Positions 1-12,310 of a stretch of 64,000 bases of DNA are shown here, one piece after another; positions within the stretch are counted from its first letter, which is position 1, and each line of letters opens with the position of its first letter. The stretch comes from Istiophorus platypterus (Eukaryota > Chordata > Actinopteri > Istiophoriformes > Istiophoridae): NCBI GenBank assembly GCA_016859345.1, contig CM029120.1:19801001-19865000 (forward strand), read 5' to 3'. The position numbers were made by a program, and so were the translations under genes. The notes under the pieces are model-generated. The model did not search any database. It saw nothing but the letters and a program-made list of their open reading frames with translations, and was not told the DNA's origin.

Positions 1-951
1 TTATTCTTAAAAAAATACAGCTGGGTGATTTAACAGTCAAGCCAATGAAATCATCTGTGACTGGTAGGTTCACTATAAATAGCCATACAATACATTTTTT
101 TTCTCCAGTTAAAGATAATGTCTCACAGTCGTGGAATGATTGGAGCCTGATAATCATGTCAGGAGATGTTATTTTTATTTCACCCTTTCTGTAATTTCAG
201 TGACAGTATGCATACATCCACAGAATATCAGATTAATAAAAAATCGGATTATGTCACTTCTCTAAAACAGAGGAAACGCCTTGTGGTAACCAATCAATAG
301 AATGCACACTTACCCTAGGTTACATTAAATTACAGCTCTAGCAGCAGATCCAAGATGAATTATTTGATTTTTGTATGGGTTAATGTTTTGTCTGATTATG
401 AAAGTACAATGAGGAAGAAATGTGATATAAGAGAAATGTAATGAAAGGTAGGATGGAAGGTGCTTGAAAAGCAATCCTCAAATCAAAAAGGTTTATTTGA
501 GCATGTATATCGTAGTCATATTGCAGGATCTTGTCATCCAATTTAAGATTCCCATGATATGCTGCAGACTAAAGTATATTAAAATAGTATTCAAGGAGTG
601 CTAAAGCCTTGGACTACCTGGGTCTGGAACAATTTTCTTATTGTGTAAAAGGTTATTCTAAGCACCAGAAACAGCCAAAAAACATTCTATAAGGATTTGA
701 CCACCATTGACAATAATGAGGTGAAGGTTGAGGTACCAAATCTAGTCTGTAATGTAAATCCTGTGTCACAACAATTACTTTTCTTAATCGAATGAACTCA
801 TCTGCAGTGATGGGAATTTTTTCCTTGTTTTACTTCACAACCACTGCTCCACATAAGATTGCACATATAAGCATATATAACAAATTAAAACAGAGACATA
901 TCCCATGTTTTTACGAAGAGAGAATTTATTTTGTGTGTCTATGTCCGTGCA

Positions 952-1017
<66 letters not shown>

Positions 1018-4000
1018 TGTATGCTTGTGTGTGTGTGTGTGTGTTTTTTCCTCTGGAAGAAGGGGGGCAGAGAGCAGTTGCAGCTATTCCTAATAGGTTT
1101 CTACAGTTTGTCTCTGGAGAACAGGAGCATACACATGGCCATTATTGCTCTCCTACCATTCTCCAGGTATTTTGCAACCTTTGCTCCACCTTGACTCTTG
1201 CACAACAAGGAAAATGGCATGACAAACAGAAACAGAGAGAGAGACAGGGGGAGAGAGGGGATGGGAGGGAAGAGGAGAAAAAGACAAATACAGATCTCTA
1301 GAGAGGGAGGCCTGATTCAGGAGGCCTTAATGAAAGGATAGTGTGACGCAAAGACAGGGCTTATATATGCTACTTCTAAGAAAAATTATGTGATTTCATT
1401 TATACAAATAGTCTGTTCATTTTATGACCATAGTGGCCCCTAAGGGCAAACACATACAAGACAGAGAGCACAAAAAATAAAGTAAACACACTCCAAATAC
1501 ATATATGCCACAAATACAAAAACACATACAAGATGGAAAGCACAAACACTAAGGCAAACACAGTCCAAATCCAGAAATGTGACAAGAAAAACACACAGAT
1601 ATAGGGAAAACACACGCAACAGCAGAAGTGCTCTGAGAGTTGTAAGGACCCATCAGCCATGTTATTTCAGCATCATTTCAGCAGCTCACAGTTTGGCCCC
1701 CAAAATGACTGTCGTCCCAGGGAGACCAGTCTTATCTCAGCAAGCCTTTTAGTAATTTACTGCTGCTCTATTGTTCATAGTGTTTAGAAATATAATTCCT
1801 TTTGGAAGATCCGATTTGGTCTGAGGCTTTAAAAATAATATTTTTGTGCTGCCAGTTTGTCTGAGTGCTGCCTCCATGGACTTTGGGCTTCTTATAAGTA
1901 CAGATACTGTATATCACCAAGTTTCAATAAATATAAATATAAATATACTCCCCTTGCTCTCTCCAGTCGCCTAGATTCCGAGAGCTATTGGAAACTTCTT
2001 TGAGATTGTGGTCCATGTTGACATGACTGTATGTGCTCACCATTTCTGCAGATTTGTCATCTCCACACTCATGCTGACAATCTCTCATTCTACGACAGCC
2101 TAAAGTTGTTCTATTGGGTCAGTTGAACTTTTGCTTTGTGACATTATGAATTATCTTGCTGGACGCCCACTGTGCCAGTGTTCAGCTGTTGACAGTATGC
2201 ACTAACTAATGGATGATGTTTTTGCCCTCCTCTCCCTGAAGAAAATCTCAAACTTTCTCTCAAGCTCTCAGCGGTTCAGGTCCTTACTCACAAGTTTTCC
2301 CGTTTACAATGAATTTTGCACATGCAGCACACATTGGCACAGTTTCATGATGGTTTATGAATTGATGATTTTTGGATTTAGAAATGAAGAAGTTGCCAGA
2401 CACTGGTAAATGTACTTTTAGAGGTGTATTTATACATGACATTCATTCTCAAATTCCCAAAACTATGCCTCTTGTTAGCTCTGGCTAGCTAACAGTCCTT
2501 ATTGAATTTCAGCCAGAGAAGGTTGCTACTAGCAGTGATAACATTAACAGACGCTGTATAAAAAGCGCTGTTAGCATAAATGAAAATCCTGCTGTTTGTC
2601 TGTTGCACAAGCAAAGAAACCAATTTAGTCTGGATGCTAAAAACATTAGCATGTATGAACTTTCCATTGTTTACCATCAAATATATACCAGGCACTGGCT
2701 AGTGTATATCTCAGATGTCTTACAATAGTGCAAAAAGCTCAAAAAATACAGGATTAGTATGTGTTATTTACCAGCAGAAGGATTCGTAAAAGGAGACTGT
2801 ACAAAAACATAAGTGACTTTTTTCTCTAATATTACAAATCCTCATGTTGATCTCCACATAACCTGCCTGTCACCTTCCAATTGTTTCATATCCAAGTACA
2901 GTGTGAGCAAGTGATGAGGAAAGATGCAGTACAGACAGACCATCCAAGTTCAAGGTCATTAATGAAAAAATAGCTTATGAAGCTATATATGAGCTTTTTT
3001 GCCAAATCATAATAATGTTTTCTTGTGGCAGGGCAGCCAGTGTCACGTGACCCCCCTACTGGTTAGAATCCTCTGCACTGGCTCATAAACCGAGAAACAT
3101 CAAGAGCTCTATAGAAATATGTGGGCTTGGATATAGAGCTAGACACTGACCTACGTAAATGGTTTGGAAACAATGTGAGTCGTGTAAGTTTGCTCTGCTG
3201 CATCTCATTAGTTCCACAAACACTATTTTTGGCAGAGTCAACAAGTCTGCTGTCTGAGTGCATGTGAATCCACCTAATGATTTACGGGAAACAGCAAATT
3301 TAAAGCCAGTTGCACATGGACAAGAATCATTTGATTTTAAAAAATTTTTGGAGAGTCATCATGTAAAACAAGAATGACTGCAATAGCCCTTTGCTACATT
3401 CCTGGAGATAACCAGACATGCAACATGATATTGAATTATTATCAGTTTGAAAACATTCAACAGATTTTAAAACACTGTAGCACCCAAGGTTGGAAAACAG
3501 CTCTGAACTGAATGAGGAGGAAATATGAGGAGGCAATAACACAAACACCCCTCTGTTGATTATGTAATTCATTTGTTAAAAACATGGAAAATTAGCTCAT
3601 TAGGAAATAAATACAAATTAATCAGGTTAGTGTTTTTCTCATGCAGTCGGCAAAAATCAATTTCTTGGTTCATTGCAATGTGCTCAGGGGAAATAACACT
3701 GATCCAGTTCATTGCATTATGGTGGATTTAAAGCAGATTTGCTGAATCTAAGAGTAAGCTAAATTTTTTTCATCTGTCATCAAATCAATGTGGAATGATG
3801 TGATTTCTTCCAGCTTTATTTTCTTTTTGTTCTTGTTTTCCATTCCTTTGACATGTGTCCCTTGCTACAGTATGCAATATGATTTATACAACTTTTGTGT
3901 AACGTCAGTATACCCTTGACTAAGAAATTACTAGTCATATATTCTTACAGTATAAATGATCATCAATTTATTATGTAAACACATTCCGGCATACATTATG

Positions 4001-5744
4001 TGATTAAATGTACACTTCCTTCACTCAAGAATTCATTTCCATGACTTTCAAGGAAGAATTAACAACCTTTCAACAAGTTTATTATATTGATTGTATAAAT
4101 TGATTGATAGTTGATAGTAATTTTGTACACTGACATTCTCTTATTCTCTTAAGTGCTTTTCAAAAAAAACTATTTTAAAATGAGAAGAAAAAAAAAAACA
4201 ACATTCCTCTGTAGCCAGATGGGATTAGTGCCTCAATTCCACTAGAGCCACCGGCTTTGACCATTAACATTAAACTAAAAACTCTGCTATTTACTTAAAA
4301 AGGAAAATCAAGGATGACAGCAACGGACAATCAGCCCACCAGTTGGATAAATGTTTCGATACAAGTATGGGATAATGGAGACTATTGCTGGAGTTCTTCT
4401 TGACATCAACAGCATTGCAAAAGAGTACTCTACTTTTTTACACGATAGAGTACGTACATTTCCCAATGGTGAGATGGTTCATACCAGTGCCTTACAAAGA
4501 CTTGCATACTGGTCCTATTCACCCACTTCACAATGGGATCAGTATAGATACCACACCACAACTTTCTCCTTTCTTGTCATCTAACATAATACATGTAATA
4601 GATTTTTTTGAATTACTTGTCAAAGTACAGCTGTCAAGCCTGAAAAATACTCACCTGCAATGTTCATTCAAATGGAAGATGCTAATGTTGATGACAAGAG
4701 CAAGCCATTTATGACCAATCATGCAAAATCCGTAAGAAAGAAAGGCAGAAGAGAATGAATGCAGCTCACAGAGTAACAGCTATTAAGCTACTTGTGGCTA
4801 CAGCCTATCCTTAGTCTTTGAGGCCACTCAGCTGCTGGAGAAATTTCCATGTCTATCTCCTCTTGTATGAGTGCTGCACAACAATGCAAATGGATTCTTT
4901 AATTCTAAAGAACTGATCTCAAAACCTGATATTTGCACAGATGTTTTTTTATATTCTCCTATGGAGCTGTATCATAGCTGTACTGAAAATATCTCCATGT
5001 GACAGCATTTCATCCACTTTCTTGACACATATTCATTGACAGCCTAGTTATTTTTATATAAGAGTACAGCAAGTGAATGTCTGTTGCTGAGAAGAATTCT
5101 GGAAAAAAAATTGTGGTGAAAGAAAAGTAGGGACAAGTGGGTGCAGCATAACTCCTGAAATCATTTGAATATCACAGATTAGTGAGATCAGAGTAAAGAT
5201 ATCTTAGTCTGTGGGCTTTTCCTTTAACTTCCTGTTATGTAGGTAGCAGCTTGGGATACTTTGTCTGGATATACCTCACACTTAAATAAACCTGAAAGCT
5301 GAAACTAAAGCTTTATTGATTTGCGTCACGGTGATACCTGCTGCAGCAGCATCTCTCCTCTGAGCTATCTTGAAGAAAAAGTATCTCCTGGTACCGAGGC
5401 TTTACACTGTGCTGCACATACAAAGGGCTGACAGGCGTTTTGTTGTTCGGGTCTGGCATCATTTCTGTTTGGCTTCTGCCTTTCTCTCTCCCAGTTTCTC
5501 TCTTCCTTCTCCCTTTTGTTTTTTCACCTTCAGATATTATTTTCCGATTACCTCCATTTTTCTCTTTCTCTCTTCCTCCGTATTCCTGAATCCCTTTTTC
5601 CTCATCTTTATATTTTAATTTTACTGAAATATTCACTACATCCTCCCAACATTGCTCTCTATCTTTCTGACTTAAAGATCAAAGCTTCATTTCATCTGTC
5701 CCATTCTGCTTTTACAGCTTTACAACCATGCACACACAGAAACA

Positions 5745-5750
<6 letters not shown>
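1..5750. other. Non-coding, no gene recognised
   Basis: Open frames here are all short and start-to-stop random, with none resembling a known protein and no series of exon-like frames with matching splice phases. The stretch is AT-rich unique sequence apart from the TG/AG microsatellite near 1 kb. In human the side of FBXO33 away from MIA2 is a very large gene-poor interval, so an intergenic reading fits the synteny. A block around 3585-3740 has homeobox-type AT core motifs, but I see no direct proof of function. Confidence 0.6.
952..1044. repeat. Compound microsatellite (TG)n-(AG)n-(TG)n
   Basis: A TG run passes directly into about 20 AG units and then, after a short interruption, into a second TG run. 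All open frames across it are low-complexity artefacts. Confidence 0.95.

Positions 5751-5751
<1 letters not shown>

Positions 5752-5814
<63 letters not shown>
5752..5814. repeat. (CA)n microsatellite
   Basis: About 30 uninterrupted CA units, flanked by degenerate CA-rich sequence on both sides. Open frames through it on both strands are repeat artefacts. Confidence 0.97.
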
Positions 5815-5822
<8 letters not shown>

Positions 5823-8800
5823 CACACATACAAATGCACAAACTGTACTGTGACCTCAAGACCATCTGTCTTATAGACAGTCATAAAGTCAACCAATAAA
5901 AATTGTGATGCCATTTGAAAGTGTTCTGTGTATGTCAGTATATGTGTGTGAATGACATCAGCAAAGCAGAGTATATAGGTTGTTTTTATTAGATTCTTGC
6001 TTTCAACAAAATAGATTTGTCATATTGAAAGTTTTTTGGTCCAACATAGACCAGCTATATCAAAACTAGAAGAAAAATGTTTAAGCATTAATAGCAGGAC
6101 ATAAAATTGAAACTCTGATGGTCTTGTCAGTAAAAAAAAAAGAAATTAAATTAAATTATGGAGAACGCCCTCTCCTTTAATATATTTCATACCGAACACA
6201 GAGTAGCGAACATATCCTCAACCTGTTTAACCGTCAGACCACCAGTTTTTTCACACAAGTCGTGAGCCTTAGCCTACGTAAGGATGTGAACAGAACTGCA
6301 TGCATTAAGCTAATACTTTCTATAAATGCATATGAATTGAATTCTCTATACTAAACCTTATAAAAAGTCAATAAAAAAAACATGCACTTTAATATAAGAA
6401 TCATTAAATTTTGGTGCAATAATGTTGTGGAACAACTGCAAAAAAATGTTAAGAAAAGTTATCTCAGAGGAATCTTTTTGTTGAATTAACTAAAATTTCC
6501 CTTTTGAAAAATTCACCTAAAGGTCGAATTACTGTAGCAGCTGTTGAGTTGCTATGTGGGAGCCTGGTGTGGTGATGACATTGTTATGTCACCTACTGTT
6601 CCCAAGACCAACAATGAACTTTCTGTCTTAACTTTCTGACAGGATGTCTTTGAAGTGCTGCGAAAAAAACAAAAGTTGACCATCCAAGCTCCAGAACAGC
6701 TACTGAATGGACTTTTTGCTGAGATTGTTTTATGAACTAATGCAGGGTCAAGAAAAACCTTTAACTCATTTGTAGAATGTGCATGGCACATGCTCAGGCA
6801 GCTGTGGGACAACACGTTTCATTGGGTAATTGGACTTTGTTTGCAAACCTAGAAATATACCAATTTTAAAATCCCCTGACGCTGTCCCTCTGCACACTTT
6901 AGCAGCCTTTGCAACAATCCTTCCAGGTCCTTCAAAGCATGTTGCAGTCTTTGCAGAAGCAACATGGAATTTGCATCAATGTGGAGCAGCGGTTCTTCCT
7001 GGGAGACTTATTTTTCTTCACATCTTTCTTCACTTTGATTCCTTCCCCAGAGCCTGACTCTGATGTCAATCCATGACCATTTTGGGAACCACGAGAGAGC
7101 CAAGGTCTAAGTTGGACACTCTGCGAACACTCTGGGCCTTAGGGTGCAGAAACAGTGTTATCGTCCATCCAAAAGATTATCTTAGACAGGGCTTTTGCTG
7201 ACACTCCCTGTGCCTGCTGAAATCATCATAAATCCCAATCTGAGGCAGAGGGAAACTTTTCAACGTTAAAGAGGATAAAAACAGGCTGTCTGGATAAACT
7301 GAACCTGCTCCCCACTGAAAAACCAGCTGATTCAGCACCTAGATGACTTCCGACAGAGAAGATTCCAAGAGGTTTGGCCAAAGGAAGGACTGCTTCACGT
7401 TTTTTCTTCTCATATGAGCTTTGCTATTGCTTAGGGGAGAAGTCTCTCTGTTTCATAATCTTTCTTCTCTGAACTGGTGAGTCTCATGGATCCTGTCTTT
7501 TGTGTTTTTATGAGGAACAAATCTGATGATTTTTGGATTTTGTTCCTCCATGGCCTTACTGGATCATTCATTGTGTGTTAAGTTGTGTTGGTTTGTGACA
7601 ACTGAACTTACAGCCAGTAAAATGAAAAGTGCATGATTCATTGTGTCAATTTCTTTTATACATGTAGTGTATTTTTCATTCTCTGCCAATACTCTCACAT
7701 ATTTATGGCATCATTGTACTGACTTTGGATTTCCCAATAGTTGCATTTAATATCACAAGTATAAAATGTTTACATGGTAAGTAGAAGGAGGATCACAAGC
7801 AATGAAATAATTATCCACACTGGCATCATATTAGAGGTGTTATCTATTTTAAATGTATTCTTCCATCACTTATAGGCACACACAATGATTTTGTGTATTG
7901 CCATCTTGTTGGATGTAGTTGAAGTGCTATTAATGGCATTTCATACTGCTCAGGTGCCTTTGAGAAAGAACAGCCAACCAACATTATCGCATATGTATGT
8001 CATATGTTGTGCAAGTTCTCCAAACTAAACACCAAAATATGTCACTAGTGCCACCCATCTAAAACAACCCATTGACTCCATCCATCCATCCACCCAAATC
8101 CTCTCACAAGTTTCAGTGGCTCTATACCAACATGGCGCAACTTCTGCCTTTGCATGTGAGATACAAGAGTCCTTTTTAACTAAACCTCATCTTCAACAGT
8201 TGTGTCTACTTGTTTTTGGGGTTAAAACATTTTTAGTCGACATGATTAAAATCTTATGTTAGGATGTTTTTGATTTTCTTACTTAAGATAACTGCAGATT
8301 GATACTAACACATGGTGAGTCTTGTCTTAAATTGCACAGGGATAGTATTGGGTTGTCTGATCTCTGTCTGTCAGCCCCCTCTTGAAGAAGAGCAGCCTAC
8401 TAAAACTCAGTAAATATAAGCTGTTCAAACCTGATCTGATAATATTACAAAAAGACAGCCGAGAATTCAATGAGAATTTTTATGTCAGATTTTCAAAATC
8501 GCCTTCTCACATTTGAAAAAAAGAGCTTTGAAATCAGAACAAGTGAAGTTGTCATTTTTTCTGTCTTTTTTTATTGAAAGGATCATTTTATGGCAAGAGA
8601 AAATATCATGATAGAAACAAAGTTAGAAATATTTTGCATCAGTCAGGTAGACATGCCACTTTATTACATGTACTCTGCATTAACACAAGAGTAACTGACC
8701 CTAATCCAACAGCACTGACTGACTAATCCAACAGCACCACTAATTCATTAATCTAGATGTTAGTTGTAGCTGGTTAGCCTTATTGAAACACATCCCGCAA

Positions 8801-11315
8801 GCACACACCTTTTTTCTATTAAGTGAAAACATCTGTTGTTTACATACCAATTTTGCCCCCCTGCCAGATCTTATATAGATTGATTTTATTATGCTATAAA
8901 TTTTACTGCAGCCTATACTGTGCAAAAGACTTGTGTGATAAAACTCTTCTTGCCGTGTTGTTTAGTTCTGAGTTTAGTGCATAGATGTGATCGGTAGCAC
9001 AATGATCACAAATCTTACTCCTCCTAAACTTCACATATAGTACCTTATGAGGAAAGCCAGCATACAGGTATCATTAGTATAATGCTAGATGACTCCTAAT
9101 AGAGACGTCAAGGGAGCCATTAGGGTCCTGTTTATTTCTGTGTATCTTTGTACGTTCGTTGATGAAGAAGCTATCAACAGGAAAACAACCCCCTTCGGGA
9201 ACAAGTCCAAACACCATAAAGCTCTGACAAAAAGCATCCAGAAGGGTGGGAATTAATTGCAAGCAATAAGTGGGTGTTAATGATTTTCAATAATTAGATC
9301 CAGTCTTTGCTGACACAAGAGTAAACATAAATTAATATGCATCCTTTAATTAATTTGGGAATGTGCTCCTTTGCTTTCTTGCTGAGAGTTAGATGAGGAG
9401 ATTGACACCACTCTCACATCAGTACACTTCATGCAAATGTAGAGCCAGCAGGCCTTTAACTTAGCTTAACCTAAAGACTTGAAGTGAGGGACACTGTTAT
9501 CTAGTTATGAGCTAAAGCTATTTCTTAGGTGCAGTGACCTACTGCAGTGTAGGAGTCACAAGTATGCAACTCCTCATAAACCAAAAACTTGTCATTTTTA
9601 CATTATTATACAAACGACCAACGTCATGTTAATGAGTGATCATCAGAGGTGCTTGTAGTTTAATTCTGACTTTGGACAAAGACAGAAATGATGAATCCGG
9701 GTGATTACTTAAAACTCTTCATTCAAGTGTCTGTATTTTTAAAATGTCAGTTCTATTCTTTGTCTTTGAGTAGCGACGCATGTTGAAAAGAAAAAAAAGA
9801 AACAACAAGCAAAAGGCTCTGTATGTGTAAAGTCAAAAAATGAAGGGTAATATTATACAAGGAAAGCCTTTGCCCACTGGAACTTCATTTTTTAAAGACC
9901 TGATTTGTTTAAAAGAAGGTTCTTTTTTTCCTCGAGCTTTGTACCCGTGTCATTTTACTGGTTATAGCTAAATTGAATTCAGCTGCTTGAACAAGGTATT
10001 CCAGTTTCCTTTGGAGAGACCTGTACAGACTGTCAGAAAGGCGTTTGGCATGTAGTTGAACTGACTGATGCTGGAAAGCCACTGAAGTACAGCAGAGGAC
10101 TGTCCAACATGGCACTTACAGCTGATATGACCGGTGAGTCTTTGACAACTGTAAAAGTTCACAGGGCTGTTCTCAGATCTGCACATGTACATACACAGAA
10201 TTCACTGCAACCTCAAAGCCAACTTAAATGATTAGAATTTTCATCAGACTGCTAAACGATAGCTGTTTTTCTGCCAGGAATTCCTACCAAATGTACTACA
10301 TTTGGTCTTGAGAACAGAAAAATGCATTCAAAGATCAATTTGCTGACCCAGATCTAAGAACCAATGGAACATGTTGCACTGATTACTGTAGTAACAACTT
10401 CCCTCTGGCTGGAATATATAGTATGGGCAGGCTCAGGCGGTTGTAGCCCATCCAAGATCATTAGGTTCCGAAATACTACTTTAGCTTCACCCACATCGGA
10501 CTTCTCTTTAAGAAATCTGCTGTATGGCTTTAGGGCATGGAGAATTATTGCTATAAGGCACGAGACAGGAAAAGCCATTTATTACAGCTGAATCCAAGCA
10601 CTAAGTTTTTGCAGTAAAGCAAAATGGAAAACAAAAGCAATGGTGGAAGAGAAGGCACTAGTAAAATATATTTATATTTATATAAATATATATACATTTT
10701 ATATCTATATTTTTTTTTCATTATGAACATAATTAATGCATGACTGAAAGGTTATGGCGCTGTGGTGTCTGCACATCTACAGCTAATCTCTTATGAGACA
10801 CTGCAATCAGTCCTGGTACATCTGCATGAAATATGAATCCCGCAGCCTTCTGAAGGACACACATACACACCTGTTCTCTCTCCTGTTTATTGACCCAGGA
10901 AATTTACAGCCGCTATAAACCATCTACAAGCCCCCCTATAAAAGCTCAATATCATATTTGATAATAAGAGTCTATTGAGCATACATGTCACATAAATGTG
11001 TGGTATTTTATACATGTGCTTGTGAATATATCAGATGCTACCACACATACCCTTCAACAGTCTTGAAATTTGCTGCTAGTTTGGTACCATTTCATCTCTT
11101 TCTCACCCTTTCCCATTTGCTCCATCAATTAGATTACTTATCCATCACAGTGAGATACGAAGTTATATTGCTTTACATCTCTCATAAATAATCAGTTTTA
11201 CGTTCCCATTGCTCTGCCCTTCTCTCTGTTTCAGAGGCAGCCTAAATACTTATTACAGAGCTTCACCTGCCAGAGATCACCAGAGAAGGAGTATGACTCA
11301 ACACTGGTCTTATGA
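5815..11315. other. Non-coding, no gene recognised
   Basis: No exon series or known protein is visible. The stretch 9235-9400 is rich in homeodomain-type TAATTA cores and an ATGCAT motif. The stretches 9900-10200 and 10345-10590 have balanced composition with no simple repeats. These look more like candidate conserved regulatory blocks than random desert, but that is inference. Around 7270-7480 there is a TATA-like motif followed by a good splice donor (see findings). Confidence 0.5.
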
Positions 11316-11316
11316 A

Positions 11317-11382
<66 letters not shown>
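11316..11382. repeat. (GATA)n microsatellite
   Basis: About 16 tandem tetranucleotide units (ATAG/GATA register). The minus-strand frame through it reads as a run of Tyr-Leu-Ser-Ile repeats and is not a gene. Confidence 0.97.
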
Positions 11383-12089
11383 GGATTTTACATCCAAGTG
11401 TGCTTTATTGCGTAGCAGCACAAACATTTCTGAGACAACCAACGTGTCCATCTGTCCTTCTCCCCACACAAACCCTGGCGACACAACAGAGGACTTGTTT
11501 TCAGAAAGCTGGACTGAAGTTAGGCCAAGTAAACTTTTTTCCTTTCGATTCACTAATGATGTCTTGTTTCTTTTTTGTTTTCATAGGGCTGATGCTAATG
11601 CATGGAGAAGAGTCCACACATCTAATTCTGGCTTAACCTACTTCTACACATTCAAAAAATAGCATGTAGTGTGCCGTGTCTATACCTTTCACTGTTCTAT
11701 ACTTTCCACTCCAGCAGTGTGTGTTCTCATTCTCTTCTCCTTTGACCATTTTCACTCTGTTATCTGTATTGTTTTGCTGCAGTGAGCTTTTATTCTGCCA
11801 ACGTCACACACACTGATAAGGACATTTTCTATTCAGATATCAAATGATTTTAATATAAGCTTCAATTACAGTAGAGGAACAGTTTTGGATGAAAATTCAG
11901 GATTTGTTGCTTTCTGTCATCTTGACTGCAGCAACTTGCTTCTTGACTTGTACATAGACACTAATACAATTGGTGCTGGTATTTAGCAGGTAAAATGTTC
12001 ACTATGTTAAACATCTTAGTTTAGCCTTTTAGCATGAATCAGCACTAATTACAAAGTATACCTGAGGCTGAGAGGAATGTCAGGTTTGC

Positions 12090-12310
12090 AGGTATTTGGT
12101 TGTAAACCAAATCAAATTTTTGACCTGAAGATGGCACTAGATGAAAATTGACGGGATTTACAAAGCTATTGCAATTCATCCTTGAATATCTTTACCATTT
12201 TTCATGGCAAGCCATCCAACATGTCACCAAATATGATTCATCTTTATCATGAATATCTGTACGAAATTTCATGACAATCCATCCACTAGTTGCAGAGACA
12301 CTTCAGTCTG
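12090..12310 (+). repeat. Degenerate teleost interspersed repeat
   Basis: The text around 12130-12300 (a gatggcactagatgaaa block, a catggcaagccatccaacat block, then tttcatgacaatccatccac and ttcagtctgg) matches the wording I know from a very common non-autonomous repeat of spiny-rayed fish genomes. A small tail-like fragment may recur near 47985-48010. The family name and boundaries cannot be fixed by eye. It is non-coding. Confidence 0.5.

Noticed and set aside
792..1301. Overlapping open frames across the TG/AG repeat
   Set aside because: Cys-Val and Arg-Glu runs are direct translations of a microsatellite.
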